Part shown: piece after piece, positions 45,300 to 57,799 of the stretch | Layout of the letters: each line of letters starts with the position of its first letter | Position numbering within the stretch: position 1 is the first letter of the stretch | From: Streblospio benedicti | Taxonomy: Eukaryota > Annelida > Polychaeta > Spionida > Spionidae | Assembly: GCA_019095985.1 (NCBI GenBank) | Contig: CM032661.1 | Span: forward strand, 31,100,286 to 31,164,285 | Direction of reading: 5' to 3' | DNA length: 64,000 nucleotides | Position numbers and translations under genes: made by a program | The notes under the pieces: model-generated | What the model was told of the DNA's origin: nothing | What the model saw: only the letters and a program-made list of their open reading frames with translations | Databases searched by the model: none

Positions 45300-48200
45300 A
45301 GAACAAAGAAAGTCATCGCAAGTGGACTCGATAGGGGCTGCTGGACGGCCGGGCACGCCCTATTTTCGTGTGTTTATGCAACCCCCAAGCAATTAAGCGA
45401 TCCTCTTTCTTTGAGACGGACTAATTCCCATGAGCATATGACAGTGAATAGTGCAGGAATTAATAAAACACGTGCTGCTCTTGTCAAAGATTTTATTCCA
45501 GAGTGTTCCAGAGTATTCCAGCCTACTAGAGATCAATAACACAAATCGATTCTAGGTATGACGTACATGTAATTGACGCATTAGTCGCACAATATTAACA
45601 ATGAATAGATAATATCATATAAATTTCATCATTTCATAATCAATCACAGTGATGGATCCAGGATTCGAAGGGGGGGCGGTGCTTGACATTTTTGGTTCGC
45701 GTGGCAGGCACCCGCGGACGGGGAGTTTGATGACTCAAAGGGGTAGTTGTATAAAGATAACATAAGAACAACAATTTCAAAATACAAATTAAACATAATA
45801 TATTTTTATCAGAGATTAGGAGAATGCTTGTGTGGCTTGAGAGTATGTGTCAGCAGGGTTGGATTCAGCATTGATTGAATTGAGATTGTAAATAGAAGTA
45901 ACATAAATGAACACAATACACTTTATACAAATTGAAATTAACAAAAAATAGCAGCCTCATCCTAAACTACCCTCTCTGTCATAGTGTGCATGTGACAGTG
46001 GACCAACGTCTAATTCATGCCATCTTTTGCCCCATTTCAAGCTTCTCTTGTGCATCATCATGTGCTTTATGCTGGACCTACAAGTATCTCTAGAATCCAC
46101 AAGAAACACACACACTATAAGTTCCATGTCAGCGAAATGAAATTCATCAACTTAGATTTCCGTACGAAATAATTGTTTTGTAAGTTTTTTCCTGGCCCTG
46201 AAGTTTGTTTCAAATTCCATGGAGCAGGAACCAAGACACTATTTTTTTTGGCCTAAATTATTAATCTAATGGAATGAAATTTACGTAGCCATATTCATTA
46301 GTGGACACCTTTCATAGACTTTCAAATTTGAGGCATGTTGAAATATATGAATTACCGTATACGACCATCCAAGTGCCCAGGGCCGTTAAATTGAAATTTT
46401 CTCAAACTGGGGGATGGACAGTTACACAAGAGTGCAATTACTACATAATTCTTTAGGACATTTAAGAAAAAGAGGGGGAGGGCTGTTACAGGGGGGTGGG
46501 CACTTGGATGGTTGTATACGGTATGTTAGAAACGAAATCCAATCTTCCATTAACAGACAGACAAAACTGACAAATATTCTTTAGTGTTTATTTTTTCTTA
46601 TAATGCAGATAAATGTACAAGAAAGGAAATAAAGTGGCATACAAAAGTATAAGTTTTAAAAAGACAATTAAATTTTCAGACTATAGTGTGGGGTAAATGC
46701 TTAACCCGGTACATATAAAACACACAATCAGATCATTGACAATTTGTAGTTTTGATTTGAAGCTTTTAAAAACAATAGACACAAAACGTCTTTTGAAAAA
46801 ATAAACATGCGATGTTTCAGTAGTTGATTTTCGCTTGCATCTTATAAAGCTTCTGAAGATAGCACAGCTGCTACCATATCTATCTTCAATATTCCTAGAC
46901 AGTCTGACTTTAGCTTAAGAACCAGAAAAAGATGGTAAAATAGCAGTATGTATTGTGTTAAATACGAATAAGCTTTGTTGAACGCTGAAAGTGTTGTGTA
47001 CAAATAAAAAATTCAGCATTTAGATGTGACTGCCTCAGATTATAACATGGTTAACACAACAAATCTGTACATTTCATGTGAATACAAATGGAATTAATTA
47101 CACATTACTAAGAATAGGTGCAGCAACAATACAACACCTAAAAATGACAACAAATAAACAACAAATAAAAATACCACTGATAATGTTTTAACATAATAGT
47201 CATACATAATCAACCAAATATATTTGCACAAGTGATCACACAAGTTATAAACTGTATCAAAATACAAACATTTACAATATTGCTGCACAAAAAACTTCCA
47301 TTGAACATAAAATGACATACCTCTTTGGAAATACTTCTATGCAATTAAAAAGTAATAACAAAACACGTTGAAAAAGGTATGATCAATTTCAAAGTAATAT
47401 TTAAAAAAAAGTAATATAATAAGTCTCATAATCAATACTGTTACATCTTTGAATATTTCATACATGAATATTAACAATTTACAAGATCCTGGTTTGAAGA
47501 CATTCACACAAATTTAAACATGTTTGATGAAGCTTGTGACTTCATCATTTACACAGAAAGACGAGAATGTCTCCAGTCTCCTTAAAGGTTACGCTCAGTG
47601 GATATATGCATGCTTAATAGAAACAATAAAATATACTTTTTCCATTATGAAAATTCAATTTGTTTAAACTGGGCTAATAGAGAAACCAGAGCAATATAAA
47701 TGCTACACCATACATGTACAACTCCAGCTTGAGAATAGTAAAGACGTGTGAAGGTACGAAATGTAAACCGAATGATTTTCGTCAGTAGTAATTTAGCAGT
47801 GCACGTAAGAGGCTGCCTAACTCTCTAATATGTAAAATACGACGTCATTAGAAATGCACGGTACGTCTTGCTAAAATCATTTGATTATGTAATATTCACA
47901 TGACCGCAGGTTTTTAGTAAACAAGACAGCATTAAAAATTAAAAAAAATAATTTCCATACACTTCAAACTGAAAAGGTATTGTCTAGTGATTATGGTTGT
48001 TAGATAGAAAATAATTTTTTGACTAAGCATTATCTTGAAGTTACATCACCAGGTAGCGGAGTATCACTAGTGGCTTTTCTCATCATCAAACAAGTACAGT
48101 AAAAAATAATGTTTTGAAACCAATGTCGTGTGCCCTTAAAATCATACAATAACTAGTTGCACGAATGTACAGTAACATAAGTGAACATTAAAAATGCTCT

Positions 48201-48450
48201 AAAAACAACCATTAACACTGAATAGAAAACAGATCAAAACAGATTTTAATACAATACTAAGTATCACACACAGTATTTAATGTAAAATCTTTGGACAAAT
48301 GTTAAACATGAGGAATATTTAGAAACAAACATAAAAGATTCTTATCATCTCTTAGTTCCTTATAGCTATAATACCCCATTTCACTGCTAATTAACAGTGC
48401 TGATTGTAGCCGATTGATAAGTTCCTACCGCTATAACAAGTCAAGTGACT
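45300..48450. other. No gene seen; possible 3' flank or UTR of the acyltransferase gene
   Basis: AT-rich, with frequent stops in all frames. It lies downstream of the stop codon at 49396 on the minus strand, so part could be untranslated sequence. I see no clear poly(A) signal choice. Confidence 0.5.
45650..45765 (+). repeat. Probable DNA-transposon-derived repeat, decayed
   Basis: CAGTGATGGATCCAGGATTC, then a G run and GGCAGGCACCCGCGGACGGG. Same style as 61063. Confidence 0.35.
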
Positions 48451-49004
48451 TCCTTTCATTTCACAACACCCTCCAGATTTCAATCAAGAAAATTAAAGAT
48501 TTCTAATACTCTTATCTATGAGCAAGTTTAAATGAAATTTCAATCTTCACATATCATAGGGAATTAGCCTCATTTTATAGAAACTTATTTTTTATCAAAC
48601 TGAAATGCTGAAAAGAAAATTGAGCATTTTTTACCAACATGCACCATATATGCACTATATGTTTTGAATCACAAACTATCAAAAAGTAGCAATTCGTATT
48701 ATTGTGTTCCATTTTCAGTTTGATAAATGTGTTGCCTCACAGTTAACAGTAAAAAAAGGAGAGTAACTTTCTGCAGCTTTTCACATTTCATACCATATGT
48801 AAATATGGAAGTCAACAGGTTTGCTAGTTCTGCTACAATTCCCCCCCCCCCCAATCAAAATGAAGCTTATTACAGTATGTGAGAGGTTTTGTCTCAGAAC
48901 AATAACCCTTATTGATTGGACCCTTCAATCATATACTTTCTCACGTCTTACTGGAAAACGTCTTAAATGTGTAGCATATTCCGTCTCCCGAATATAAAGG
49001 CCCC

Positions 49005-49245
49005 ATTACTAGTTACTTTTCAGCAGGACTAGTAATTGTAAAAATGTACTCGTTCTCCCCCAAAAGTTACTTCTCCTGACACATTGCCAAATGTGTTTTG
49101 GCTCAGCTGCTACTCGTATGCAGAACAAGTGAATTGAATTCAGCACGAGTACTTCCCAATTTCTACTGGAGTGGACGAGGGGAGTAGTGAATAAATTGGA
49201 GACTGATATTTCACTGGACAATGGAAAAACAGCATCTGGCATATA
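49005..49245 (-). repeat. ACTAGT-rich interspersed repeat (duplicated with its locus)
   Basis: In reverse it carries the same blocks (TTTCTACTGGAGTGGACGAG, GCTACTCGTATGCAGAAC). Its near-identical partner at 53340-53575 belongs to the duplicated acyltransferase region rather than to a separate insertion. Confidence 0.6.
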
Positions 49246-49395
49246 TAAATTCATGTACAGTGCCCGCTTGTTTACAATTTTTATCACATGCTAGAAATTC
49301 TCTTTGCTTTCAAGATTGCTGATCATTGACGAGTGCCAATTAGTCCATTCAAACGGCTAGGAACATTGTTCATAACAATCCAGCCATTACGTTGT

Positions 49396-50294
49396 TCACT
49401 TTGAGAAGAAAGCTTCGACTTTTGCCACAGGAATCTCCACCAGCAAACATAATACAAACGCTCCGATGTACGATAGAACCAACGTGCAGGTGAAGTACAT
49501 CATCTGCAATAAAACATGAACATAACGTTATGGATTCTGTACGGATTAAGCTCTAATGCGATGTGGCTGTGCACCTTTAGCCATTGAGACCGAGAGATAA
49601 GATAATGGGAGGTATCTATGGCCAGCTGCTATCTGGTCTATAAATTGGAGTTGGAAGATGAAGAACATGTCATGTGGAGATGCAATCTGTATGATGACAT
49701 TAGATATGAGCTATTTGAAATTGCTTCCATTGCCTGTACTTATGATTTTTATAATTTTTTCTGATACAGATAAATTTGTATTCGCTATGTCTTATGATAA
49801 AATGATGTTTTATACCTCAAAAGCCTGTTTTAGAATGTTTCTTGAATTATTATTTTTTTCTTTATAAAGTCTCTAGTTACTATATAGAGTTTTCATATAT
49901 TTATCATTTGTCTTATGTAATCTAAGATTATTAATTGACAATTAATAATCCTAGATGTAATGTATCAATTATTTCATATCTATATGTATATGTGAGACCA
50001 TAATAAAAAATCTACTATGTTTTAAATAGTCTATATATAAAATCAAACAAGGTTATGAAGAGAAATAAGGATATAATAGTCGAATAAATAAATATAAAAG
50101 AAATTAGAAACAAAACATCTCTCTTTAATACTCACGATGGTGGCTGTGCTGACGTAGACGGCGGTTTTTGTGGAGTAGCACAGGACGGGCGACCACCTCC
50201 AACCACGGATGCAGCATGTTAGACAGCGCTTGAGGTGTGGAGAGTCGCGACAGTGGGGCCCATCCCCGCCAGGAGAGGATGCCTCCAACCATGC
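49396..50294 (-). CDS. Acyltransferase-3 / NRF-6-like protein, last two exons (copy 1)
   Basis: Exons 50294-50136 and 49503-49396 (TGA at 49396-49398). The last exon encodes MMYFTCTLVLSYIGAFVLCL, then LVEIPVAKVEAFFSK. This is a transmembrane helix with the LVE-P ending typical of the C-terminus of acyltransferase-3 proteins related to C. elegans nose-resistant-to-fluoxetine-6. The upstream exon starts with VGGILSWRGWAPLSRLS, matching the family's 'W.PLSRL.Y..YL.HP'; frame then breaks before the HP motif. These membrane proteins probably transfer acyl groups and act in lipid transport; the substrate is unknown. Upstream exons are not visible. The frame break means a decayed copy or base errors. 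Confidence 0.62.
49590..49760 (+). mobile_element. LINE 3'-end fragment in acyltransferase intron (copy 1)
   Basis: It matches 53940-54110, where the frame reads CLVCILELEDEEHVMLRC, then NLYDDI. The C..C....EDE.H..L.C..Y pattern is the zinc-binding C-terminus of many LINE reverse transcriptases. It lies in the last intron of the acyltransferase-like gene, opposite in strand. It is followed in both copies by a hairpin with two 16-bp arms. Confidence 0.5.
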
Positions 50295-50328
50295 CTACAG
50301 TGGAGGGAATGGTTAGGATTGTGTGTTT

Positions 50329-50353
50329 GTGTGTGTGTGTGTGTGCGTGCATG

Positions 50354-50400
<47 letters not shown>
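50329..50400 (+). repeat. (GT)n microsatellite
   Basis: A long GT run with a short GCATGCATG interruption, directly upstream of the penultimate acyltransferase exon. It is flanked on both sides by partial copies of that exon's edge (GATGCCTCCAACCA and following bases). Confidence 0.9.
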
Positions 50401-50479
50401 GTACGACAGTGGGACCCACCCCCGTCAGCACAGGATGCCTCCAACCACGCCTACAGTGGAGGGAATGGTTAAGATTGTG

Positions 50480-50760
50480 TGCTTTTGTGGCTGAGTGGAT
50501 AGGGAGTTGGACTCATGCCCAAAAGGTTATGGGTCCAATTGCCGGTCGAGTCTAGTTGATGGTGTTGAGCAAACTCATCCTTAAATCGTTGCACACTGCA
50601 CACTGTGGTACGTACAAGTTAATTAGGTAAAGGTCATTGGGTTGAAAGTGTGAATGAGTGATTGTGATGGTGATTAGCATTGTGTGCAGTTACAAGAATG
50701 AGAGAAATGATGAATTGATGATCAATAAGTGTGCCAATGACCGGGTGTAAAATGTAAAGC
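50480..50760 (+). mobile_element. tRNA-derived SINE (family 1), longest copy
   Basis: The head GTGGCTGAGTGGATAGGGAG and box GGTTATGGGTCCAATTGCC are followed by GTTGCACACTGC. A body of about 180 bp follows (TTAATTAGGTAAAGGTCATT and TGAATGAGTGATTGTGATGG). A decayed remnant lies in the duplicate region at about 54940-55080. Confidence 0.62.
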
Positions 50761-52723
50761 CGCGAGACCAAGACTTTGATCACGACTATAAACCACCACA
50801 TTTACATTTACATGTTGCTTGTCAGAACTGACGAGCATATCCTTAAAAAGTCAGATCGGTCCTTCCATCATACCATGTGCGTGTCACATCACAAACCAAG
50901 GATATTTACGAGAGAAACTTGGAAGCTCGACCCATAAACTCATCTATCCTTAAATGGGGGTAGGGGGTGTTAAGGGGTCAAGACGTTTCGTTTACCTAAT
51001 CTCTTTGGCCTTATTTCTCAAAAATCGCTAGTATTTTTGGTCTTTTTTTCCACATCCAAAAAATTTTAAGGCGTTTTCCCCACATCACACTTAATTGAAA
51101 TCCAACATCCCTCTTTCTTCACCTTTTTTTCAACATCCCACTTCCTTATAAATTAGACCTTGGTATGTAATATACAAATTTACAATTTATTTTAAACCAA
51201 GGACATTTACAAGAGAAACTTGTTAGCTTTCACACATACTTATATTAGGGCTTCATCAGACTGTCAATATCAAACATAATAGTCTGAACAATAATACAGA
51301 AGTAACAAGCTGTTGTTTAGCCTGGTATAGAGAAGTAGTCTCTTCATGGAGCCATACATGGGTTTATCTTCCTGCTGATATCAGCGCTGCTCTGAGGCAC
51401 AATGTTCTTAACCACATTGGTCTAACCTTACAGCAGGCAAACCCCAATACTGGCTCAAGTTAAGAAGTTAACAGGTCTTCTTCAACTTCAACCATTTAAA
51501 GGCCAACATCAACTGATTGATGGATTCTGCCTTGTGGTGGTGCACATGGGATAAGAAATAATATAGAATATTTACATGAATAAATGAAAAAAGGTCAACC
51601 TTGGTTATGGTTAGATGAAATCCTCCACCTGTACATGTGATGGCTCAAGTTCCAACTGAGGTGACAGTGTCCTCGGCGAAGACTCTAGAGAGTTTCAGCC
51701 AGATGGGGAAACTTACAGCAAAGGTTAAGTGTATTGTGGAGTTTAGTGCCAATGAGACACATGAAGTTTTTGGAAAAGCAGCATCCCCACCAAATACAAG
51801 TTCATGAACAGTAGGTTTGAGGTGGTGTGGGAGAAAACTCGCCCATTCAGCATTGATTTTATTGGCCACCTACAGCTGCTGCCGGACTCCAGCATCATTG
51901 TAACATATATTCTCACATTATAACACGAGATGTAAGCAAGTATCAAAATCATGTCACGATAAGACTAATATTAATAAGCTAATTTATTTCAGTATTATGC
52001 ATTTACAAAATTGTATAAATGCATAAATCACAGTAATAAAAGTTAAGTATGAAAATAAACAAAAGCTTCCAGTAGCGCAATATACTGGTAAACTATTACA
52101 TATATTAATATAAGGATAATGATAATAAGAGACACTTCAAAAGCACACATCTACATACATTATGTATGTGAACCATTTGCTGGTTTTACACATTTTACAA
52201 TAGGACTCAATAAAATTGATTTTGTTTGTTTTCATTTCAATGTATTATAATTTGATAATTAAGTATGTATATATTCATATTGTAGTAATATTGTCATAAA
52301 ACTTACAACTGCCATGAGCTGACTGTTCATGGAATCTGCAGAAGCATTTCAAAGTGGTTTTATTTACAAGTTGTTTTAAGTTGTTTATGTTATTAAACAA
52401 AATGCAAATATCAGATAGGATTAAGTCATATTGTCTGTAAATGGATGGAGTATTTGACATGACAGTCACTAGGACGGTTTGTGTTGCACAGGTGCAGGCA
52501 GTGTGCTGGGCGCATTATGACCTACAACTTCAAACTATATAGGTGACGTCTAAACTAAGCTTATAGGGTGCATAAAGTGTGGTCGAATGTAACATACTAA
52601 TATTTTTCAACCATACAATAAATTACTCCAATATACATATCATGAAGTAAAACATGTATCATGCTTATAAAAAAAGTATTATAAGTATGATTTTTGTTTT
52701 GGTCCAAATCTAGCGCTTTATAG

Positions 52724-52823
52724 NNNNNNNNNNNNNNNNNNNNNNNNNNNNNNNNNNNNNNNNNNNNNNNNNNNNNNNNNNNNNNNNNNNNNNNNNNNNN
52801 NNNNNNNNNNNNNNNNNNNNNNN
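52724..52823. other. Assembly gap, 100 N
   Basis: Exactly 100 unknown bases, the usual placeholder for a scaffold gap of unknown size. The true length and content are unknown. Confidence 0.97.
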
Positions 52824-53339
52824 TCATTCCACATCACCCTCCAGATTTCAATTGAGAAAATTAAAGATTTCTAATACTCGTGTCTATGATGCAATTTTTT
52901 CCCCACATATCACAAGGTTTTAGTCTCCATTTTATAGAAAATTAATTGTAATCAAACTGAAATGCTGAAAAGAAAATTGAGCCTTTTCCACCAACATGCA
53001 CCATATATGTTTTAAATCACAAATTATCGAATAGTAACAACTGGTATTATTGTGTTCCATTTGCAGTTTGATATATTTGTTGGCTCACAGTTAACAGTAA
53101 AAAATGAGAGCAAGTTTTTGCAGCTTTTTACATATCATATCATATGTAAATATAGTAAATCAACAGGTTTCTATTTCTGCGGGAAAAAAACACAGAGGGA
53201 AAACAAGCTCATTACGGTATGTTAGAAGTTTTGTCTTAGTAATTGCACCCTTTTCATCACGTGCTTTTTCACATCTGACGCTCTGTTCTCATTACTGGAA
53301 AGCGTTGTTAATGTGTCACGTATTCAGTCTCCCAGTTAA

Positions 53340-53575
53340 GGCCCCATTACTAGTTACTCTTCAGCAGGGCTAGTAACTGTAAAAATGTACTAGTTCTCCC
53401 CAAAAGTTACCTGTCCTGACACGTTACCAAATGTGCTTTGGCTCAGAAGCTACTCGTATGCAGTACAAGTGAATTGAATTCAGCACTAGTCCTCCCCAAT
53501 TTCTACTAGAGTGGATGAGCGGACTAGTGAATAAATTGGAGACTGATATTTCACTGGACAATGGAAAAACAGCAT
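53340..53575 (-). repeat. ACTAGT-rich interspersed repeat (duplicated with its locus)
   Basis: The partner of 49005-49245 in the second copy of the acyltransferase region. It keeps the ACTAGT sites better than the first copy (CACTAGTCCTCCCCAATTTC). Confidence 0.6.
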
Positions 53576-53735
53576 CTGGCGTATATAAATTCATGTACAG
53601 TGCCCGTTTGTTTACAATTTTTTTTATCGCATGCTAGAAATTCTCTTTGGTTTCAAGATTGCTGATCGTTGACGAGTGCCAATTAGTCCATTCAAACGGC
53701 TAGGAACATTGTTCATAGTCCAACCATTACGATGG

Positions 53736-54619
53736 TCACTTTGAGAAGAAAGCTTCGACTTTTGCCACAGGAATCTTCACCAGCAAACATAATAGAAACG
53801 CTCCGATGTAAGATAGAACCAACGTGCTGGTGAAGTACATCATCTGCAATAAAACATAAACATAACGTTATGGATTCTGTACGGCTTACGCTCTAATGCG
53901 ATGTGGCTGTGCACCTTTAACCATTGAGACCAAGAGATAAGATAATGGGAGGTATCTATGGCCAGAGGAAAGACTGTCTGGTCTGTATATTGGAGTTGGA
54001 AGATGAAGAACATGTTATGTTGAGATGCAATCTGTATGATGACATTATATATGAGCTATTTGAAATTGCTTCCATTGCCTGTACTTATGATTTTTATATT
54101 TTTTTCTGATACAGATTAATTTGTATTCGTTATGTCTTATGATAAAATGATGTTTTATTCCTCAAAAGCCTGTTTTAGAAAGTTTCTTGAATAGTTAATT
54201 TTTTCTTTATGAAGTCTCTAGTAACTATATAGAGTTTTCATATATTTATCATTTGTCTTATGTAATCTAGGATTATTAATTGACAATTAATAATCCTAGA
54301 TGTAATGTATCAATTATTTCATATCTATATGTATATGTGAGACCATAATAAAAAATCTACTATGTTTTAAATAGTCTATATATAAAATCAAACAAGGTTA
54401 TGAAGAGAAATAAGGATATAATAGTCGAATAAAGAAATATAAAAGAAATTAGAAACAAAACATCTCTCTTTAATACTCACGATGGTGGCTGTGCTGACGT
54501 AGACGGCGGTTTTTGTGGAGTAGCACAGGACGCTGGTGACCAGCGGATGCAGCATGTAGACAGCGTAGGAGAGTCGCGACAGCGGGGCCCATCCCCGGAG
54601 AGGATGCTGCCAACCACGC
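53736..54619 (-). CDS. Acyltransferase-3 / NRF-6-like protein, last two exons (copy 2)
   Basis: Exons 54619-54481 and 53843-53736. The first encodes WAPLSRLSYAVYMLHPLVTS, then VLCYSTKTAVYVSTATI, and joins in phase 0 to MMYFTSTLVLSYIGAFLLCL and the same stop as copy 1. The HP pair and the aromatic YAVYM are the conserved family core. This copy is intact exactly where copy 1 breaks, but lacks 4 bp near its start (GGGGATGGG against TGGCGGGGATGGG) that copy 1 has. Glu of the LVE-P motif is Lys here. The pair are tandem duplicates or two haplotypes placed in tandem around the N gap. Confidence 0.65.
53940..54110 (+). mobile_element. LINE 3'-end fragment in acyltransferase intron (copy 2)
   Basis: The frame is open here: GQRKDCLVCILELEDEEHV, then MLRCNLYDDI. 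The EDEEHV..RC..Y motif marks a LINE C-terminal zinc knuckle. It was carried along in the local duplication that also produced 49590-49760. A perfect hairpin (TCTAGGATTATTAATT, loop GAC) follows at 54267-54301. Confidence 0.55.
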
Positions 54620-54663
54620 CTAGAGTGGAGGGCATGGTTAGGATTGTGTGCTTGAGTGTGTTT

Positions 54664-54666
54664 ATG

Positions 54667-54721
<55 letters not shown>

Positions 54722-54731
54722 GTGTGTGACA
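54664..54731 (+). repeat. (GT)n microsatellite
   Basis: Counterpart of 50329-50400 in the second copy, again between partial exon-edge repeats. Confidence 0.9.
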
Positions 54732-55539
54732 GCAGGGACCCATGCCAGCAGAGGATGCCTCCAACCACGCCTACAGTGGAGGGAATGGTTAGAATTGTGT
54801 GCTTGTGTGTGTGTATGCGTGCGTGTGTGAGTTGTGCTGTGTGTGCGGTGTGTGCACAGGAGGCGCTCAACCACCCCTACGGTGGCCAGCAGATTGGGAA
54901 TCCATGATTGGACCGTGTGCGTGTCCAACCACGGGTGTTGAGGAACTCATGCCCAAAAAAGTCATCCTTAAAGTGGGTGTTGCAAACACTGCACACATGA
55001 TACCTACTGTACACGTTAATTAGGTCCAGGTTATAGGGTTGAAAGAGTAATTGTGTGATTGTGTGAATGATAAGGATAATGATAACAAGATACACTTCAA
55101 AACCACACATGTTTTTTTGTTTGTTTTCATTTATTATAATTTGATAAAGTTGTTTTATATTTGATATATAAGTAGTAATTGTTTATGTTATTAAAAGTGG
55201 TTTTATTTTACAAAAGTTGCAAATATCAGATATGATTAAGTCATATTGTCTGTAAATGGATGGAGTATTTGACATGACAGTCACTAAGACGGTTTGTGTT
55301 GCACAGGTGCAGGAAGTGTGCTGGGCGCATTATGACCTACAACTTCAAACTATATAGGTGAAGTCTAAACCAAGCTTATAGGGTGCATAAAGTGTGGTCG
55401 AATGTAACATACTAGTATTTTTCTAACCATACAATAACTACTCCAATATACATATCATGAAGTAAAACATGTATCATGCTTATAAAAAAGTATTATAAGT
55501 ATGATTTTTGTTTTGGTCCAAATCTAGCGCTTTATAGAA

Positions 55540-57799
55540 GGTGCAGAAAAACCCAGAAGGGTGTAGAGCAGGGCCAAATTTGTAAATGAGCAATGAAAAA
55601 TAAAGTGGACATTTTTCAAACCAGCCCAAAGTACCAAACTTATTATGCTTTATACACATGCATTTATATTCACAAGATTACAGGTATTAAGTCATAATAT
55701 ACATGTGCTATATTAAGATGCAATTGATAAGGGGACATTTTCTATTGATAAGCATCTTTTTTTTATTGGGCATTGGTTAGATCTTTGGTTATAACGCCAT
55801 ATATTACAGATTATATATGAGGATATTGCGCAGTTTGGCAGTGTTTTCACAGATTTTCTTGATTCAGATAAGTTTTTCTTGAGAATCTTCTGTTTCAAGC
55901 TCTCCACATTGCAAGGCTTACACCAAATCAAACACAAGCAAGGTGGGTCGTTGGCTAAATTGTATCTCTTACAGAACTTAGTAATAGGTCAATGAGAAAT
56001 ATATTCATATTTATTTTCTTTACATTTTGCTAACTTTTCTTCAATAGAATATATAAAACAAAATTGAACCTGGAAAAGGGTACTATTGTACTAAAATCTG
56101 AATGAATTTGAACATGTTTCATCTTTAATCTATGTGCATATAATATATTATACTATACTATATCTTTATGTAGACTATTATTCTTCATAGGAATATCCAT
56201 TAAGGTTATTAATGTTGTACACTACTACTTAGATGTACTTACTATTCAACGTTACGAGTTCTGTTGAACAGTTTGGTTCTGTTTTTGGCAGACATTTTTA
56301 GAATATTCGTTTTTTGCTAAGAACATGTTTAATTTTAAAGCGAGAAAATAAATGAACCGTACCACTGGAATCGTCGTTCAAATGTGTATCAGACATGTGT
56401 AATTGAGATGGCAATACACACAACATTATTTTACAAAAACCTCATATTATCATTTCAGCACGTATATGATTTTTATAGCATTTAACTAAGAAAATAGGAC
56501 CTATTAATTTTGGAAGAAATATTTGATATTCATACTGAAATAGCGACTTCAATTTTTTTTACTGAAAAAGACTGACACTTAGCATAGAGATAGATTCTAA
56601 AGGAAAGATGTACCCTTTGATAAAATAGTGTTCTATGATTTATAATATTGTATACTTTAATTTTGTAGTATCTCTTTGAAGTGTTTACAACAATGAGAAA
56701 TGAAAATGGCCTTCAAACAACAAGAGTTAACACAGGACTTTCTTCGAGATAGAAGCTGGTAAGGCCAAGAATTTATTTTTCTCTCATGATAAACGCTTTT
56801 GCCGGCATTATAACATTAATTTTGAGACCAGCATGTCAAGACGAGCATGTACATCTATAGTGTATCAGAATGCTAATGAAAGCATCTAGGGACTATTCTA
56901 ATCCTTTTTGCCCTAGATGAGGAATGACCCTTTCCATTTTCCCTCTTAAAAAGTAGCAATTATGTGCCATGCTTGAATCTCCATCACTGTGCCGACACTG
57001 ATGATCGAAATGCATATTACAATCATTGTGCATTACGTTTTTTTATGATCATCGTGCATTACGATCAATGCACATTAAAGCACTATTACGATCAATCAAG
57101 ATGGTGGAAGCTGAGTATTATCACTTTGAATTTTGTACCATATTTATGTTTCTATCAAATATTAAACACGATATAAGATGTGTTACAATATACTATTACG
57201 TTGGACGCCTTAGGTATTGCACTGAACACAATATTAATGTTGTGTCTGGTTTTGTTGATACATTTTGTGTACTTGAGAAATAAATTCTGCAATGATTAGC
57301 TTAATGATTTTCCAGCAATGGTGCTAATGCATTAAGATTTTTTTCTTATGATGATCGAATGAATAAAATTCGCAACCAATTTTATAATACATGTAGTCGT
57401 GTTAAAATTCTTAGAGTTTGATTTCTTTTTCAAGTACACACAACACTATGGACCATATAACATTAGTTGTGCAAACAAATGACTTCAAAATAAATATTGC
57501 TGTCTCATCTGAAAAGCCTTGACTTAACATACAGAAACAGATAAGACATTAAGCTTATCACTGCTTTATTTGCAATCTGCAATTAGGTCTTGTATCCAGT
57601 ATAAACTCAACACTAACATTATACCATATCGCCATGCATTAAGCGCACTGAGCTTATATTTAGGATGGGCTTTTATATTGATATTTAAGTCCATGCTCTC
57701 ATACCTGGTCTTGAACATATCAATTTTTCAAGAAAAGAGGAAATATTACCAATTTTAGAGTCATTTTTTTACGGTCTAAGTGCGGACTACACAAAGCCA
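55540..57799. other. No gene seen
   Basis: AT-rich sequence upstream of the acyltransferase exons on the minus strand. I looked for the preceding transmembrane exons and found none. Confidence 0.55.

Larger units (their letters stand above)
48455..52723. repeat. Duplicated region, copy 1 (left of the gap)
   Basis: It begins TCATTTCACAACACCCTCCA and ends in TCTAGCGCTTTATAG at the N gap. The same order of blocks is found in 52824-55537: ACTAGT repeat, last acyltransferase exon, LINE fragment, hairpin, penultimate exon, (GT)n, and the TGCTGGGCGCATTATGACCT block. Copy 1 has about 1.5 kb more, at roughly 50.5-52.0 kb. Confidence 0.8.
52824..55537. repeat. Duplicated region, copy 2 (right of the gap)
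   Basis: It starts directly after the N run with TCATTCCACATCACCCTCCA and reaches TCTAGCGCTTTATAG at 55537, then continues into single-copy sequence. Copy 1 stops at that same TTTATAG. Base identity is high but with many small indels and one large length difference. Confidence 0.8.

Noticed and set aside
47094-47318. Hydrophobic 74-codon frame resembling a membrane protein
   Set aside because: AT-rich sequence yields Phe/Leu/Tyr-rich frames by chance; no conserved motif, no partner exon.
50219-50555. Long open frames over the GT/CA runs
   Set aside because: They read only Val-Cys or His-Thr repeats created by the microsatellite.
54388-54928. Long minus-strand frame through the second (GT)n tract
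   Set aside because: His-Thr repeat artefact of (CA)n; the only real coding part is the exon at 54481-54619.
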